Positions 1-11,400 are shown, numbered from the stretch's first letter. The stretch is DNA of 64,000 nucleotides from Deinandra increscens subsp. villosa (GCA_039602395.1 JBCNJP010000006.1:58526429-58590428); one strand, 5' to 3'. Numbers and translations are program-made. Notes: generated from the letters alone by a model not told the origin.

Positions 1-84
1 ATTGTCACCTAGGCGCCTCGGCAACCCACCGCCTAGCGACTACTCGGAGAGTACTCGGGAGCCTAGAGCGAGTTTTACAACATT
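1..84. mobile_element. End of a GC-rich hAT/MITE-like repeat, cut by the window edge
   Basis: The first 84 bases are GC-rich and carry CCTAGGCGCCTCGG and related CCTAG boxes, unlike the AT-rich surroundings. They end in a sequence that reads on the minus strand CAATGTTGTAAAACTCG, which resembles the terminus of a widespread plant repeat type. The LINE reading frame at 85-503 runs directly into it, so the repeat probably inserted in the LINE. The rest lies outside the window. The family assignment is a guess from memory of similar plant repeats. Confidence 0.4.
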
Positions 85-503
85 GGCCTCAACCATCTAG
101 TAGCAAACTCACCGACCGGAAGGTAAAGTCGATCAATGCGACTATGGACCGATTTGACGGAAAAATCTGGATCACCATCTAAAGACCAAACCCATTTGTC
201 GTCCTCATTCAAAAGCGTGACATTAGCTATTAGTTCCAAGAAAGTCGAGAGTTGATCAGCTTCAATACCCCCTCTAATATTCCTTCGCCAATGCCCATTC
301 CACTCGTTGTTCAATCTGAAGTCGCTGATGAATCCATCTTTTAGAAGAGACAAAGCAAAGAGACGTGGGAAGCAATCTTTAAGGGTACGATCACCAATCC
401 ATATATTTTTCCAGAACTTGGTATCATTACCCCTACCCACACTTTTCCACAAAGAACAAGGATCCACATACTTTGCATCGTGACAAGACTCCCAAGACTT
501 CAC
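85..503 (-). pseudogene. LINE (non-LTR retrotransposon) ORF2 C-terminal fragment
   Basis: A minus-strand frame of about 140 codons matches the segment of plant LINE ORF2 between reverse transcriptase and the zf-RVT domain: a W-rich stretch, then a DDKWVWSLDGDPDFSVKSV segment, then a TRWL motif just before zf-RVT would begin. The frame stops at the junction with the GC-rich repeat at 1-84, so the zf-RVT part is missing. The 5' side (right) has no reverse transcriptase, so it is truncated at both ends and not functional. Confidence 0.75.
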
Positions 504-539
504 TATTCGCTGCCAAGTACTAGAATACTTTCAATTCGA

Positions 540-935
540 CATGAATGCGTGATTTTTTAACAGGTGCGATTATGTTATGTGTGTTTGCGTTATTTTTATT
601 AACAACATGCGTTTTTCTAAGTGTAAGACAGGTAGGTTGTGTTTTGTGAGTTTTTAAGAGTGTATGCGTTATTTTATGTAGAAAACGTAAAGGGTGCGTT
701 ATTTATTTTGAATACATGCGTTTTTGTTATGTGTAAGACAGTTAGGTTGTGTTTTTGTGAGTTTTTTTAGAGTGTATGCGTTATTTTATCTATAAACATA
801 AAGGTGCGTTATTTATTAAAATACATGCGTTTTTTTATTAAAGTGTAAGATATTTAGTTAGGTTTGTGTTTTTGTGAGTTTTTAAAAGGATGCGTGATTT
901 TTATTTCAAATATGCGTTATTTGTTTAAAGGTTAA
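540..935. repeat. Tandem repeat, 109-bp unit rich in TGCGTT
   Basis: ACATGCGTTTTT-type starts occur at about 605, 714 and 823, giving a period of 109 bp for three units, then a decayed fourth near 910. Each unit holds TGTAAGACAG.TAGGTTGTG, a GTGAGTTTTT segment and two TGCGTTATTT segments. Similarity falls off on both sides and no open frame is present. From 935 to about 1155 the sequence is unique AT-rich DNA with no gene seen. Confidence 0.7.
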
Positions 936-1159
936 AGGTTTGCGTTGTTTTTTGTTTGATGCGTAAATATTTTTTGCGTATGCGTGTTTCATTTAAAGTT
1001 GAAAAGACTTTATTACCCTTTTTAATGACTCCGCGTCCTTTTTAAATTAATAAAGTGTGTTTTATTTTAGCGCCGTCAAAACAAAAAAAACCCGCATATG
1101 AGCAGAGGGAGATCTCTTCGCACACTTAGCACGGAAAACGTCATTTGTACAATAACTTT

Positions 1160-2130
1160 CCCCTATATATACCATTGATTAGTTAATCTATGGTTGAAAA
1201 TGAATGTGTCATTTTTAGAAATAATTTGAAATCTATTTAATGCACCAAGGGCATTATAGACATACGATATTTTTATTAATAAATGTTTAAATTAATTTTC
1301 TCTCTCTCATCTTTTCTTTCCTAAGCTCTCCCTCTCTCTCCTATAATTTCAAATTTTCAAACCAAATTTTAGAAAGAAAAAAAACCTAATTTACAAAAGA
1401 AAAAAAAATCGTTGATCATCAGCTCATCACAGCGTAAAGATTGTTACATCGTTGTAACAATAATTTTAGTTTTTTTTTTCAAGAAAATAAACGATGGTTA
1501 CATAGGTGTAACCATTCAAAAAAGTTTGTAAATTGTATTCGTGGTTCTATTGTTTCTAGATCTGATTACACGTATGTAACACTTTTATTTCACATGTTTT
1601 TAATTGATATTACACGAATGTAACACCATGTATTTTTTTTCTAGAACGTTATGAAATTGTTTCACATGATTACGCATATGATGGTATTACATAAATGTAA
1701 GTAGTAATCTCCTATCAATTTCTTTCTTTCAAGGTAACTTTTCTGAATGGTTACACATATGTAACCATCGTTTATTTTCTTGAAAAAAATACCTAAAATT
1801 ATTGTTACAACGATGTAACAATCGTTGTGCTGGTGATGAACTGCTGATCAACGATTTTTTTTTCTTTTGTAAATTAAGTTTGTTTTTTTTTAAATTTAGC
1901 CTGGAAAATAAAATTTTAAAGTAGAGAGAGAGATTTTAGGAAATAGTAGATGAGAGGGAGAAAATTAGTTTAATCAATTTATTAAAAATAGTTTACAAAA
2001 ATAGATTATGTCAAGTTACCATATTGCCCTTTAAATAAAAAAAAAATAAAAAAACAAAAGAAATAATATGATTGGTTGAAAAAGATTTTCCAAGTTTTCT
2101 AATAATTAAAGGGTTTTCCAATGATCATCT
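1160..2130. mobile_element. Fold-back (long inverted repeat) element, non-autonomous
   Basis: Two imperfect arms of several hundred bases face each other around about 1640. The block at 1443-1530 (TTACATCGTTGTAAC, AAAATAAACGATGG, GGTTACATAGGTGTAACC) returns reversed at 1735-1825, and the CT-rich part at 1300-1345 returns as GA-rich at 1925-1970. The outer GGGCATTATAGACATA at about 1250 matches the reversed copy near 2010-2035. No coding capacity. The ends are approximate, and no target duplication could be fixed because the right end abuts a (TA)n run. Confidence 0.65.
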
Positions 2131-2131
2131 T

Positions 2132-2133
<2 letters not shown>

Positions 2134-2199
<66 letters not shown>

Positions 2200-2203
2200 T
2201 ATA
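2134..2203. repeat. (TA)n microsatellite
   Basis: About 70 bp of almost pure TA repeat, broken by a single GTA near 2180. It is the first of a chain of TA runs that separate consecutive transposable elements up to 8235. Confidence 0.95.
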
Positions 2204-2390
2204 GTGAAAAGTTCATTGTAGACACCCCCATAAGTGTAGACAGGTAGACACCTTTTTTCACCATTAGATCTCTTGATCTAATGGTTGTGATTAATTTCTT
2301 TTTTTCTTTTTTTCTTTTTTCTCATTATTCAGAAAATTTCACATGTGAAAAGGAGCCATTTCACATGCGAAAGTGTCTACAATGAACCTC

Positions 2391-2396
<6 letters not shown>
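2204..2396. mobile_element. MITE A (~190 bp) between (TA)n runs
   Basis: Terminal inverted repeats: the left end reads AGTTCATTGTAGACAC and the right end, reversed, GGTTCATTGTAGACAC. A second inverted pair inside is built on TTCACATG. Both sides are (TA)n. No open frame. Too small to code for anything; presumably moved by a transposase acting in trans. The superfamily is not proven, because a TA-rich target duplication would be hidden in the microsatellite. Confidence 0.75.

Positions 2397-2424
<28 letters not shown>
2397..2424. repeat. (TA)n microsatellite
   Basis: Short TA run joining MITE A to MITE B1. Confidence 0.9.
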
Positions 2425-2427
<3 letters not shown>

Positions 2428-3077
2428 GAAGGATCCTGCGAAAACACCCTTTTTTTATGAGAAATGCGTAAACAAATCTTAAAACCTACATAACTTTTTC
2501 ATAAGTTAATATATTTTTTTAAAAATTTGCACCAAAAGTCTTAAAATTATATTATCTTTAATCCTATAAAAGTTTTAAAAAACTTAACGCTTTTTTTATT
2601 TTTTTAAATATTTTTTTGTGTGGTGCACATGTGCATCACAAAAAAAACTCATACTTTTAGTATGAGTTAATATATTTTTTTTCTTAGTCGCACCATATGT
2701 CATATATTTTCATCATTTTTTTGCGTTTTTATTGAATGATACACATGTGCATCATACAAAAAAAACGCTCATACATGTGATATACATTAATAGTTTAAAA
2801 AAAATTTGCACCCTAAATCTTATAGTTGTGTTATCTTTAGATTTAAAGAAAAAAATAGCATTTTATAAACTTTTTTAATTATATGATGCACATGTGCATC
2901 ACACGGGAAAAAAAAGTTCTGTTTTTTTTTTTAATATTTTGCTCCAGATTTAAAGATAACGTAATTCTAAGACTTTTGGCGCAAATTTTATGAAAAATCG
3001 TTAACGTATGAAAAAGTTACGTGAGTTTTAATATGTGTTTTCGCAGTTTTCACAAAAACATGTGTTTTCGCAGGATC

Positions 3078-3079
<2 letters not shown>
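2425..3079. mobile_element. MITE B, copy 1 (~650 bp)
   Basis: The left terminus GGGGAAGGATCCTGCGAAAAC is mirrored at the right end by GTTTTCGCAGGATCA. Inside are inverted segments (GCACCAAAAGTCTTAAAATTA near 2528; the reversed copy near 2960) and several palindromes of the GTGCACATGTGCAC type around 2620, 2740 and 2890. It is the same family as the element at 7411-8213, with the same termini and internal signature. No coding capacity. Confidence 0.8.
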
Positions 3080-3132
<53 letters not shown>

Positions 3133-3135
3133 TAT
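3080..3135. repeat. (TA)n microsatellite
   Basis: TA run of about 55 bp between MITE B1 and element C. Confidence 0.95.
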
Positions 3136-3775
3136 AGGGGAGGGTTAAAATAGAAACCTTGTTGAGTGAAGGAAACCATGAAACCCAAATGAGAGGCCCT
3201 TGTTCATCCACATCAACCTTATCTATGATAAAGAAAAGGGCAAAAGAGACTTTTACTCACCTATAAGCTTTTCTTTCAATCTGACAAACTTTCACATCTC
3301 TTTCAATCAACTTTCTCTCTCCTCTCTCCTCTCTCATCTATTTCCTCTCTCCTCTAGTACTTTCTATTTAATTAATAGTTTCTCTTACCTACTTTATTAA
3401 TAATTTAATACATTTGTTTTTTCATTTTTATACTTTAATAAAAATCTGTAGAGATTTGTTTTTTACTTTTACTTTTTATCTACTATTTTTTAATTTCCTT
3501 TTTCGGTTTTTCAATTATCAGATATGAAATGTTACATACGTAACTTTTCTGGGTCTGGTGTAAACAAGAAATTGACAAAATATATTTCATTGATTTATAA
3601 GAAACATTACAATCAACACTAAATGTAACAAAATGTTTCATACGAACTAAAACATTAAAAAAAATATAACAACCTGACAAAAAACATATAAAAGCTATTT
3701 GCGCTTCTATTCTTGGTAATCATTTTCATCTTTCATGCAAAAGTTCATTCACCTACGAAGAAAAATAAATCCATC

Positions 3776-5040
3776 AGTTCATATATGTAAAATATTACAC
3801 ATGTTATATAGATAAAAATCACGAAATAAGTTTATTTGATGTAGACATGTAACAACTTGTAACATATATAACTTTACACATGTAATATAGACAAAATTCA
3901 AGAAGCAAGTTTTTTTGATTCACACATGTAACAACTTGTAACATATGTTACGTTATACATGTTATATAGACAGATCAAAAAATAAGGTTATTTGAACTAT
4001 GCAAAACAACAGCTTGTAACATATGTAACGATACATATGTTATGTAGATAAAAAACAAGAAATAAGTTTATTTGAGCTATGCATGTAAAAGCTTGTAACA
4101 TATGTAATTTTACACATGTAATATATAGAAAAATCAATAAGCAAGTTAATTTGAGTCACACATGTAACAACTTGTAACATATGTAACAACTCTTAACATA
4201 TGTAACGTTACAAATGTTATATAGCAAAATAGAGAAGCAGGTTTATTTGAGGCTTAAATGTAACGGTTTGTAACACATGTAATGTTACATGTGTTATATA
4301 GACAAAAATCAGAAAACAAGTTTATTTGAGTTACGCATGTAACAACTTGTTTCATATGTAACGTTACACATGTTATATTGAAAAAAATGAGAAGCAAGTT
4401 TATTTGAGCCTCAAACGTAACACTTTGTAATATATGTAACGTTACATGAGTTATATATACAAAATCAAGAAACAAGTTTATTTGAGCTACGCATGTAACA
4501 TCTTGTAACATATGTAACATTATATTTGTTATACAGATGAAAATCAATAAATAAATATATTTGAGTTACGCATTTAACAAATTGTTACATATGTAACGAT
4601 ACATGTGTTATATAGATAATAATCATGAAATAAGTTTATTTGAGGTAAGCATGTAACAACTTATAATATATATAACTTTACATATGTAATATAGGCAAAA
4701 ATCAATAAGCAAGTTTATTTGAGTCACACATGTAACAACTTGTATATAGACAAATATAAAAAAAAACATAAAACAAGTTACATGTGTAACAATAGACAAG
4801 TTACATGTAACATCAAACAGGTTACATATGTAACATAAAAAAATAAAGACTCGTAATAAATTAAAAAAAAATACCAAACAAGTTACATATGTAACATGAC
4901 AAGAAAACATAATTTATATTAACAAAGTTTTATCTACATATGTAACTAAAAATATGGTTCAAGAATTTAATCTATGCATTTAATATGTGTTATATATACA
5001 TTAATAAGAAAAATATCAAACAGGTTACATATGTAACATC
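3776..5040. repeat. Tandem array, ~80-bp unit, built on TTACATATGTAAC palindromes
   Basis: The core AACTTGTAACATATGTAAC recurs about every 78-80 bp (for example near 3853, 3931, 4011, 4091, 4169, 4347, 4504, 4585, 4670, 4742), each followed by a CACATGTTATATAGAC segment and an AAGCAAGTTTATTTGAG segment. Copies decay after about 4800. A further stretch of the same unit lies at 5440-5745. Open frames here are translations of the repeat and are not genes. Confidence 0.85.
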
Positions 5041-5204
5041 AAAAAATAAAGATACATTAATTACGAGACCCACAAAGTCAAAAATAAATCATTGGGTGAA
5101 GCATAAACAGTTTGAAGTTAAACACAATCAATCACACTCAGAGATGCGACGATAAATCAAGCAGTAGATGAGGTACACAATCAAACTCATACCTTTTTTA
5201 ACTT

Positions 5205-5440
5205 CAGATCCGACAATGAAGCTCTCCCGGTTTTCTTTTTCGGTTGCCGGATTCTCGGCCGTCGCACACGACGGTGATAGGGTTTAGCCTCTGTTTTCCG
5301 TACCCCTTCTTCCCTTTTCTTCCCCAATGGCTATTCCATCGATTTCTTACAGATCTAGGGTTTCAGGGTGTTTTATGACCATCGTCGTAACACCGGCGAA
5401 CACCGGCGACCTCCATACGAACACCGGCGACCTCCATATG
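5205..5440. other. GC-rich, exon-like block inside element C (duplicated at about 6700-6860)
   Basis: Composition changes abruptly from AT-rich satellite to GC-rich, CDS/5'UTR-like sequence. The segment TAGGGTTTC followed by a TTTTATGACCATCGTCGTAAC stretch near 5353-5390 is nearly repeated at about 6779-6813 (TGTGACCACCGTCGTAAC). Both lack a long open frame. It is probably captured host sequence or the element's own subterminal region. The short ACCGGCGACCTCCATA repeat at about 5390-5435 is tandem. I do not recognise the source gene. Confidence 0.5.
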
Positions 5441-6344
5441 TAACATTACATGCGTTATATAGATAAAATACAATAAACAAGTTTTTAAGCTATACATGTC
5501 ACAACTTGTAAATTTGAGCAACGCATGTAACAATTTGTAACATATGTAACTTTCCACATGTAATATATATAAAAATCAAGAAGCAAGTTTAATTGAGTCA
5601 CACGTGAAATAACTTGTAACATATGTAAAGTCACACATGTTATATAGACAAAATCAAGAAGCAATTTTATTTGAGTTGCATATGTAACATATATAACTTT
5701 ACAGTTGTAACATATGTAACTTTACATGTGTTATATAAAAAAAATAAAAAACAGCTCTTATTGTCTAAGTTTTTTATAAAATTTCTTTCATATAAAATCT
5801 TGACATATTAAAAACATTGATTATTTAATAGATATTTGGATCTCAAAAGATTTTGATGAAACTCTTGAAAAAAATAATTTGATGATAAGATTAAAAAATA
5901 ATGACCAAACGTTAATTATATATATTCCATGTGCATTTATTTGCATAAGATGCCATCTAAACTCTTGACTTTAAAACTATCATAACTTCAAAATTCGGGT
6001 TGTCAGTTCTTCGTTTATCATTTTACGTATTTTGTTTAATACTCTTTATTCACATACATACATATAAGATCATAATTATTTCCTTTTTCTGAATGGTTTG
6101 TTTATTAAAGTCTATGAAAACCGAAAAATCGAATGGCGTGTTTAGCAAATAATCTATATATATGGAGTGTTTGAAAAACTATTGAAATCTATTAATTGAC
6201 GTGTTTAGCAATAAAAATCAATTAAAATCTATTAATTGTCGCCAAACCAAAACCCTCCCTCATCTCCATCCATTCATCTCTATTTCATCTCCATACCCAC
6301 CCCACCCACCTACCAACACGCTGGTTCAATCACCCTGGCGGGCG

Positions 6345-6535
6345 ATGCGAAGAGACAGATCGGAAATCGTTACCAAAGCGCTGGCAGACGCCGCCGTTTT
6401 GGTCACCGATGGATCTGGATCCAAGCCGGAAGTCAGATTCAGAGGCGTCAGAAAATAGAGATCCATAGAAGAAAACTAGGGTTATGCTCGGTACTTTCGA
6501 CTCCGCCGAAGATGCAGCCGTGATCAAGGATTGCA
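6345..6535 (+). pseudogene. Captured AP2/ERF transcription factor fragment (broken)
   Basis: An ATG at 6345 opens MRRDRSEIVTKALADAAV, and the frame later reads VRFRGVRK, the start of an AP2/ERF DNA-binding domain. A stop follows at once (6456-6458). From 6457, one frame over, the domain resumes with RDP, a stop, then KKTRV, one altered residue, LGTFDSAEDAA. The block that should lie between (the strand-2 segment with PWGR...AAEI) is deleted. The 110 bases before the ATG look like a leader. ERF proteins bind GCC-box promoters in the nucleus; this copy cannot. The gene style (MRR start, KTRV) suggests a group VIII-like ERF, an inference only. It sits inside element C, so it is most likely transposon-captured. 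Confidence 0.75.
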
Positions 6536-7312
6536 TTTGATTTCTACCCACAGAATCACCAACAAACGCCAATTCAAAGTTGTTCATAACAAACAAAAAA
6601 AGAAAAACAGAGACGTACTTATAAACATGGTGGTGTCGTAGATCTGAAACGAGACTTAGATCTGAGAACACGCGTCTTCTTATTTGCATTTTCAGGCTGA
6701 GACAGCCATTGTTGTTCGAGCTTCGAGACTCTCCCACAACTGTAGTTCTCCTTCTTCTTCAGCCTCCTAGCGGAGACTAGGGTTTCGTGGTGTTTTGTGA
6801 CCACCGTCGTAACTCAGGCGACCACCATAGGTCGCGATTCCGGCGAGTTCAACCACACTTTATTGGTGGTTGAGCTCATCGACGTCGTGGTGGTTGAATT
6901 TTGGTAGGGGTTGCAATTGAAGAGAAAGGTTGAGTTTGCCGAAGGATCTTTAAAGTGCAGGAAGTGGATGGAGGTTTCTTGAATATCTTGAAATTTTGTG
7001 GTAAGTGAGAAATCTGGATGAAGTTTATTGTGGTATATAGATATTCAATATTTTGAATTGAAAGGAAGTTAGGGAAAGAGTACAGTGATGTGTAAGATGA
7101 TATAGAAAAGTAGCTTTAAGAGATTGATGTGATAAGTAAAAGTATATAATTGTGTTCCCATATTACCCTTCTAGCATATATGAGATATACTTTAATGTTT
7201 AAAATTAATATAAAATAGATGATTAAATATCAACCATAGGATGGTGAAGATCAAGGGTCTAAAATGGAGTTCTTTGGTTTCCTTCACTCAAGAAGGTTTC
7301 CATTTTACCCTT

Positions 7313-7320
<8 letters not shown>

Positions 7321-7408
<88 letters not shown>
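7321..7408. repeat. (TA)n microsatellite
   Basis: About 88 bp of perfect TA repeat between element C and MITE B2. A frame at 7241-7504 is only this repeat translated. Confidence 0.98.
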
Positions 7409-7410
<2 letters not shown>

Positions 7411-7411
<1 letters not shown>

Positions 7412-8213
7412 GGTAAGGATCATGTAAAAACTACATCTTTTTACGAAAACCTAAAAACTAATACTAAAACCTTCATAACTTTTTCATACGATCATATTTT
7501 TTAAAAAAAAATTGTACCAAAAACCTTAGAATTACGAGTTCTTTAATTCTGGAAAAAATTAAAAAAAAACTTTAACGTCTCGTCGTTTTTTTATTAGTGC
7601 ACATGTGCACTAATAATAAAACTCATACATATAATATGCGTTAATGTTTTTTTTTGAAAAAATCGCATCAAATACATTATAATTTTGTTAGTTTTTCGTG
7701 GTTTTTTATTAGTGCACATGTGCACTAATAATAAATCACTTTATTCGAGTCGTATACATTAATATTTTAAAAGAGAAATTGCACCATAAATCTTATAATT
7801 GTGTTATCTTTAACTCTGAAAATATATTTAACGTTTTAAATTTTTTTAAATTTTATGCTACACATGTGCACTATAACTAATAGTTATAGTGCATATGTAG
7901 AATTATCATTAGTTCTATGATTATTTTAGTTTTTTTAAATGTTTTTAACCTAAACAATATGTTTTCGCATGATAATTCTCATTTGTGTAGTACTAATGAA
8001 AATGGTGCACATGTGCACTAATAATACACATGTGCACTAATTTTATTTTTTTCGAAATATCAATTTCTTTTCCAGAATCAAAGACAATAGAATTTTAAGA
8101 TTTTTGGTGCAAATTTCATAAAAAAATATTAACGTATGTAAAAGTTATGAAGGTTTTAGTGTTAGTTTTTAGGTTTTCGCAAAAAAAAAATAGTTTTCGC
8201 AGGATCCTTACCC
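7411..8213. mobile_element. MITE B, copy 2 (~800 bp)
   Basis: Termini: left GGGTAAGGATCATGTAAAAAC, right reversed GGGTAAGGATCCTGCGAAAAC. The body matches MITE B1 (CACCAAAAACCTTAGAATTA near 7513; the reversed counterpart near 8090). It contains perfect palindromes centred on GTGCACATGTGCAC at 7591-7616 and about 7705-7730, with a partial array at about 7998-8040. A short (TA)n run follows at 8216-8232. No coding capacity. Confidence 0.8.
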
Positions 8214-8497
8214 TATATGTATATATATATATTAATATTTAATATGTTTTGTATTAACTTTATGTTTACTATCTATTTTATAGTTAGATTGAACTTGATT
8301 ATAATTTAATTCCGACTTTCAGTTGTTTAGAAATTTGTGGCTACTTTTTTTTTTGTTTTTTTTTTTGTCTTATTTAGATCGAGATGATTAAGAAATTACT
8401 TTTATTTTTTGTGTGTAATAATATGTGGCTTATTAGCTTCACCACCTTTTTTAGAACGGCAATATTTTTTTATTAAAACGAGCTCAAAAGAGCAAAA

Positions 8498-11400
8498 TTA
8501 CAAAGTTAACAAATGATTAAACATCCAATCAGTCCAACGGATCTTAGTCTTACTATTTCTCGAAGAGTACCACGGAAACGAACATAACATAATAGAATCG
8601 ACGATGCTACCGCTCCGGAGATCCTTCGGCTGGAAAATTAAGTTGTTGCGAGTCTTCCAAATGAGCCACCAAGAGGTATAAAGAATCGTAAAAATCACAT
8701 CCTTCTTAATTTTCAAAATCTTGGAATCATCAACTAACTTGATCATCTCACGGGGGGAAACCGGTCCAAGCCAATCGAGGTCCAACCAAATCTTGGTCCG
8801 CTCCAGAATTTTGACAAAAAAGAAGTAATCGCCGAAAATATGGTTAACCGATTCCGGACGAGAATTGCAAAATGGACATGTGATCACGTCAATTTCAAGG
8901 CCACGTTTAGAAAGGTTTAGACGAGTAGGCATACGGTCCAACAGGATGCGCCAAACAACAATATTAACCTTCTTGGGAATGTATTTTAACCATCTGGTCT
9001 CGAAGTCACCAACCGGAAGACGAATGTCATCAATATGCGCTTTCTAAGGGATTTCACCGAGAATTTCGAGTCGCCATTTAAGTTCCAAAGCCATTTTTCA
9101 TTGACACCATCTAGATGGACATTAGCCAGTCGAGCCATAAGCAAGTCAAACTGATCCTCTTCAGCTCCTCCTCGAATATCTCTACGCGACTTCTAGTACT
9201 CCCATTTGTCATTATCCCAAAATTCACGAACTAAACCATCCATGTTACAAGAAAGAGAAGAAAACACAAGGGAAATGGTGAAATAAAGGGGAATCATCAA
9301 GCTAAGTATCTAACCAGAATTTAGTGTTGTTGCATCCTCCAACTTTCTTCCTGATCACGTTCTCGGGGATTAGATTCTCGGAAATTCAGGTATCACAAGA
9401 CTTCACAATTTTTTACCAAGAGCTAGCATACTTGACAGTCTGAGAGCCATGGATCACATTGATTAACCTAACTCATAGCGCCTTCTCATTGTTTAGAAAT
9501 CTCTAACGCCATTTGAATATGAGAGCTAAATTCATGTCGTATAAGCTTCCAAAACCAAGCCCACCATGCGTTTTTAGCGAGCACACTCTCCCATTTGATC
9601 CAAGAAACCTTTTTATCATCTTCGTTAAAACCCCAGAAGAATTTTGAGCGAATTGATTCCAACGTGCCAATGACCCTTTTAGGAACCGAAAATATAGAAA
9701 AGTAATACGAGCCAAGGTATCCTAAAACCAAGGTCACCAAAGTCGTTCTCCCGCCGATAATTAAAAGGTTTCTCTTCCATCTGTTAAGACGCTTGTTGAA
9801 TTTATCAATGATGGGTGATGAAATCCCAATTGGTTATACGACTCATTCTCTTGCCAACCAGAAGACCAAGGTAAGTGAAAGGTAACCGGTCCGACTTACA
9901 CCCCGCAATTTTTTCCATACGGTTGGAATCTTCAGAAGAAACCCCAATCCCATATAGAGAAGATTTGTGAAAGTTAATAGCCAAATGTGAAACTCTGTGA
10001 AAAGATTAAAATTATCCATAAGGTTAATTAGACATATTTTCGAAATACCAATTACACACGATGATGGCGTCGCCCGCGTAGAAAAGATGAGAGATCTCCA
10101 CGTCCTTCATGCGAATTCCTTTGAAAAAACCAGCTTCAATGGCATCTTGTAAAAAATACATGTAAACCTTTCATCACGAAAATGAACAAGAAAGGAGCCA
10201 TGGGGTCTCCTTGACGAAGGCCTCTACCCATGTTGAATTCCTCCAACGGGCTACCGTTAATCAGGATAGAAGATCTTGATGAAGATAACAAGTTCGCACC
10301 CATCCCCTCCATTTATCACCAAATCCCGTGAAATGAAGCATAGTGTCAAGATAGTCCCAGGATACAGTATAATAAGACTTGGCAAAGTCATTTTTAAAGA
10401 GAAGAAGGCTCTTTTGCTTGTGCTCGTACCAATCAACTAATTCATTGCTCATTAACGGGCCATCTAAAATTTGACGCCCCTTTATAAACGTAGATTTCTC
10501 TTGACTAATCACTTGGTCGATGACCTTGGCTAACCGGATTGCCATTATCTTGGCAATGATTTTGTATTGCAAGCCCACGAAGCTGATCAGCCTATAGTCC
10601 GAAAAGGAAACAGGACTATTAATTTTAAGGAGAAGAGCCATAAACGAAGCGTTGTAGCCCAAAGGAATACAGTAAGAGTTAAAAAAAATTCATGCACGAA
10701 AGCCTTGACATCATCCTTCAAGATATCCCAATAGTTCTTCACAAACCCGAAAGAAAAACCATCGGGGCCGGGAGCTTTATCGGAGCCACATCCCATACCG
10801 CCTCTTTGATCTCAATATCTGAAGGAAGGGATACGATGGACATTCTGCTAAAATCAGATAGGGAACGAAATCTAGAGCTCCTATGTGTAAGACTGAGCTC
10901 CTCCATATTTTTTAATTTATTTGCGAAGAACGAAACGAAAGCTTTTTTAATTTCGGTCGGCTCGTCTACCCAAACTCCGTCCACCTTCACACCATTAATC
11001 GCCAAATGACGCATTTTGGAGTTAATCCCTCCATGAAAGAATTTAGAGTTTTCTTCCCCGAATCGACCCCATTTGATTTTTGCCTTTTGAGCAAGATCAT
11101 CACGCAAGGTTTTTTAATTTCATCAGTTTTCTTGAGAATCTCCAACCTCCTTTCAGAAAGAACTTCGTTACCTTTCCCATCATCCATAATAACATCGATA
11201 TCCTATAATTCAACGTGAAGAACCGAAGAAGCAAGTGAGGGATCGGGTCTAGTTTTGCGCCAAACCTTAATAGCTTCTTGGAGGCGGTAAGTTTGGTTTT
11301 AAACTGAATGAACTTTGAAGGGTGGATGAAAGGATCAGCCCAAACATTCTTCACGATAGTATCGAATTCAATATCCAACATCCACAAATTAAAAAGTTTA

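Larger units (their letters stand above)
3136..7320. mobile_element. Element C: 4.2-kb TIR element carrying a satellite and a host-gene fragment
   Basis: The left end at 3136 reads AGGGGAGGGTTAAAATAG, followed by AAACCTTGTTGAGTGAAGGAAACC. The right end, reversed, gives AGGGTAAAATGG, AAACCTTCTTGAGTGAAGGAAACC. The inverted similarity then continues less well for about 100 bp (CCCTTGTTCAT against CCCTTGATCTT). Both ends abut long (TA)n runs. Inside are an ~80-bp tandem repeat, two copies of a CDS-like GC-rich block (5215-5440, 6700-6860) and a broken AP2/ERF fragment (6345-6535). No transposase is seen. The termini resemble those of the hairpin at 16015-16411, which has a 9-bp target duplication, so a non-autonomous Mutator-like (Pack-MULE-style) element is the best reading. 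Confidence 0.7.

Noticed and set aside
4254..4910. Minus-strand frames with repeated Cys and Thr (HVTLHML, VTCVAQINL)
   Set aside because: They are translations of the ~80-bp satellite; each unit gives the same short peptide.
3136..7320. Element C as a Helitron
   Set aside because: It has inverted ends and abuts TA runs; no TC...CTRR ends with a terminal hairpin were seen.
7241..7504. Frame with a long IYIYIY run
   Set aside because: Only the (TA)n tract translated.
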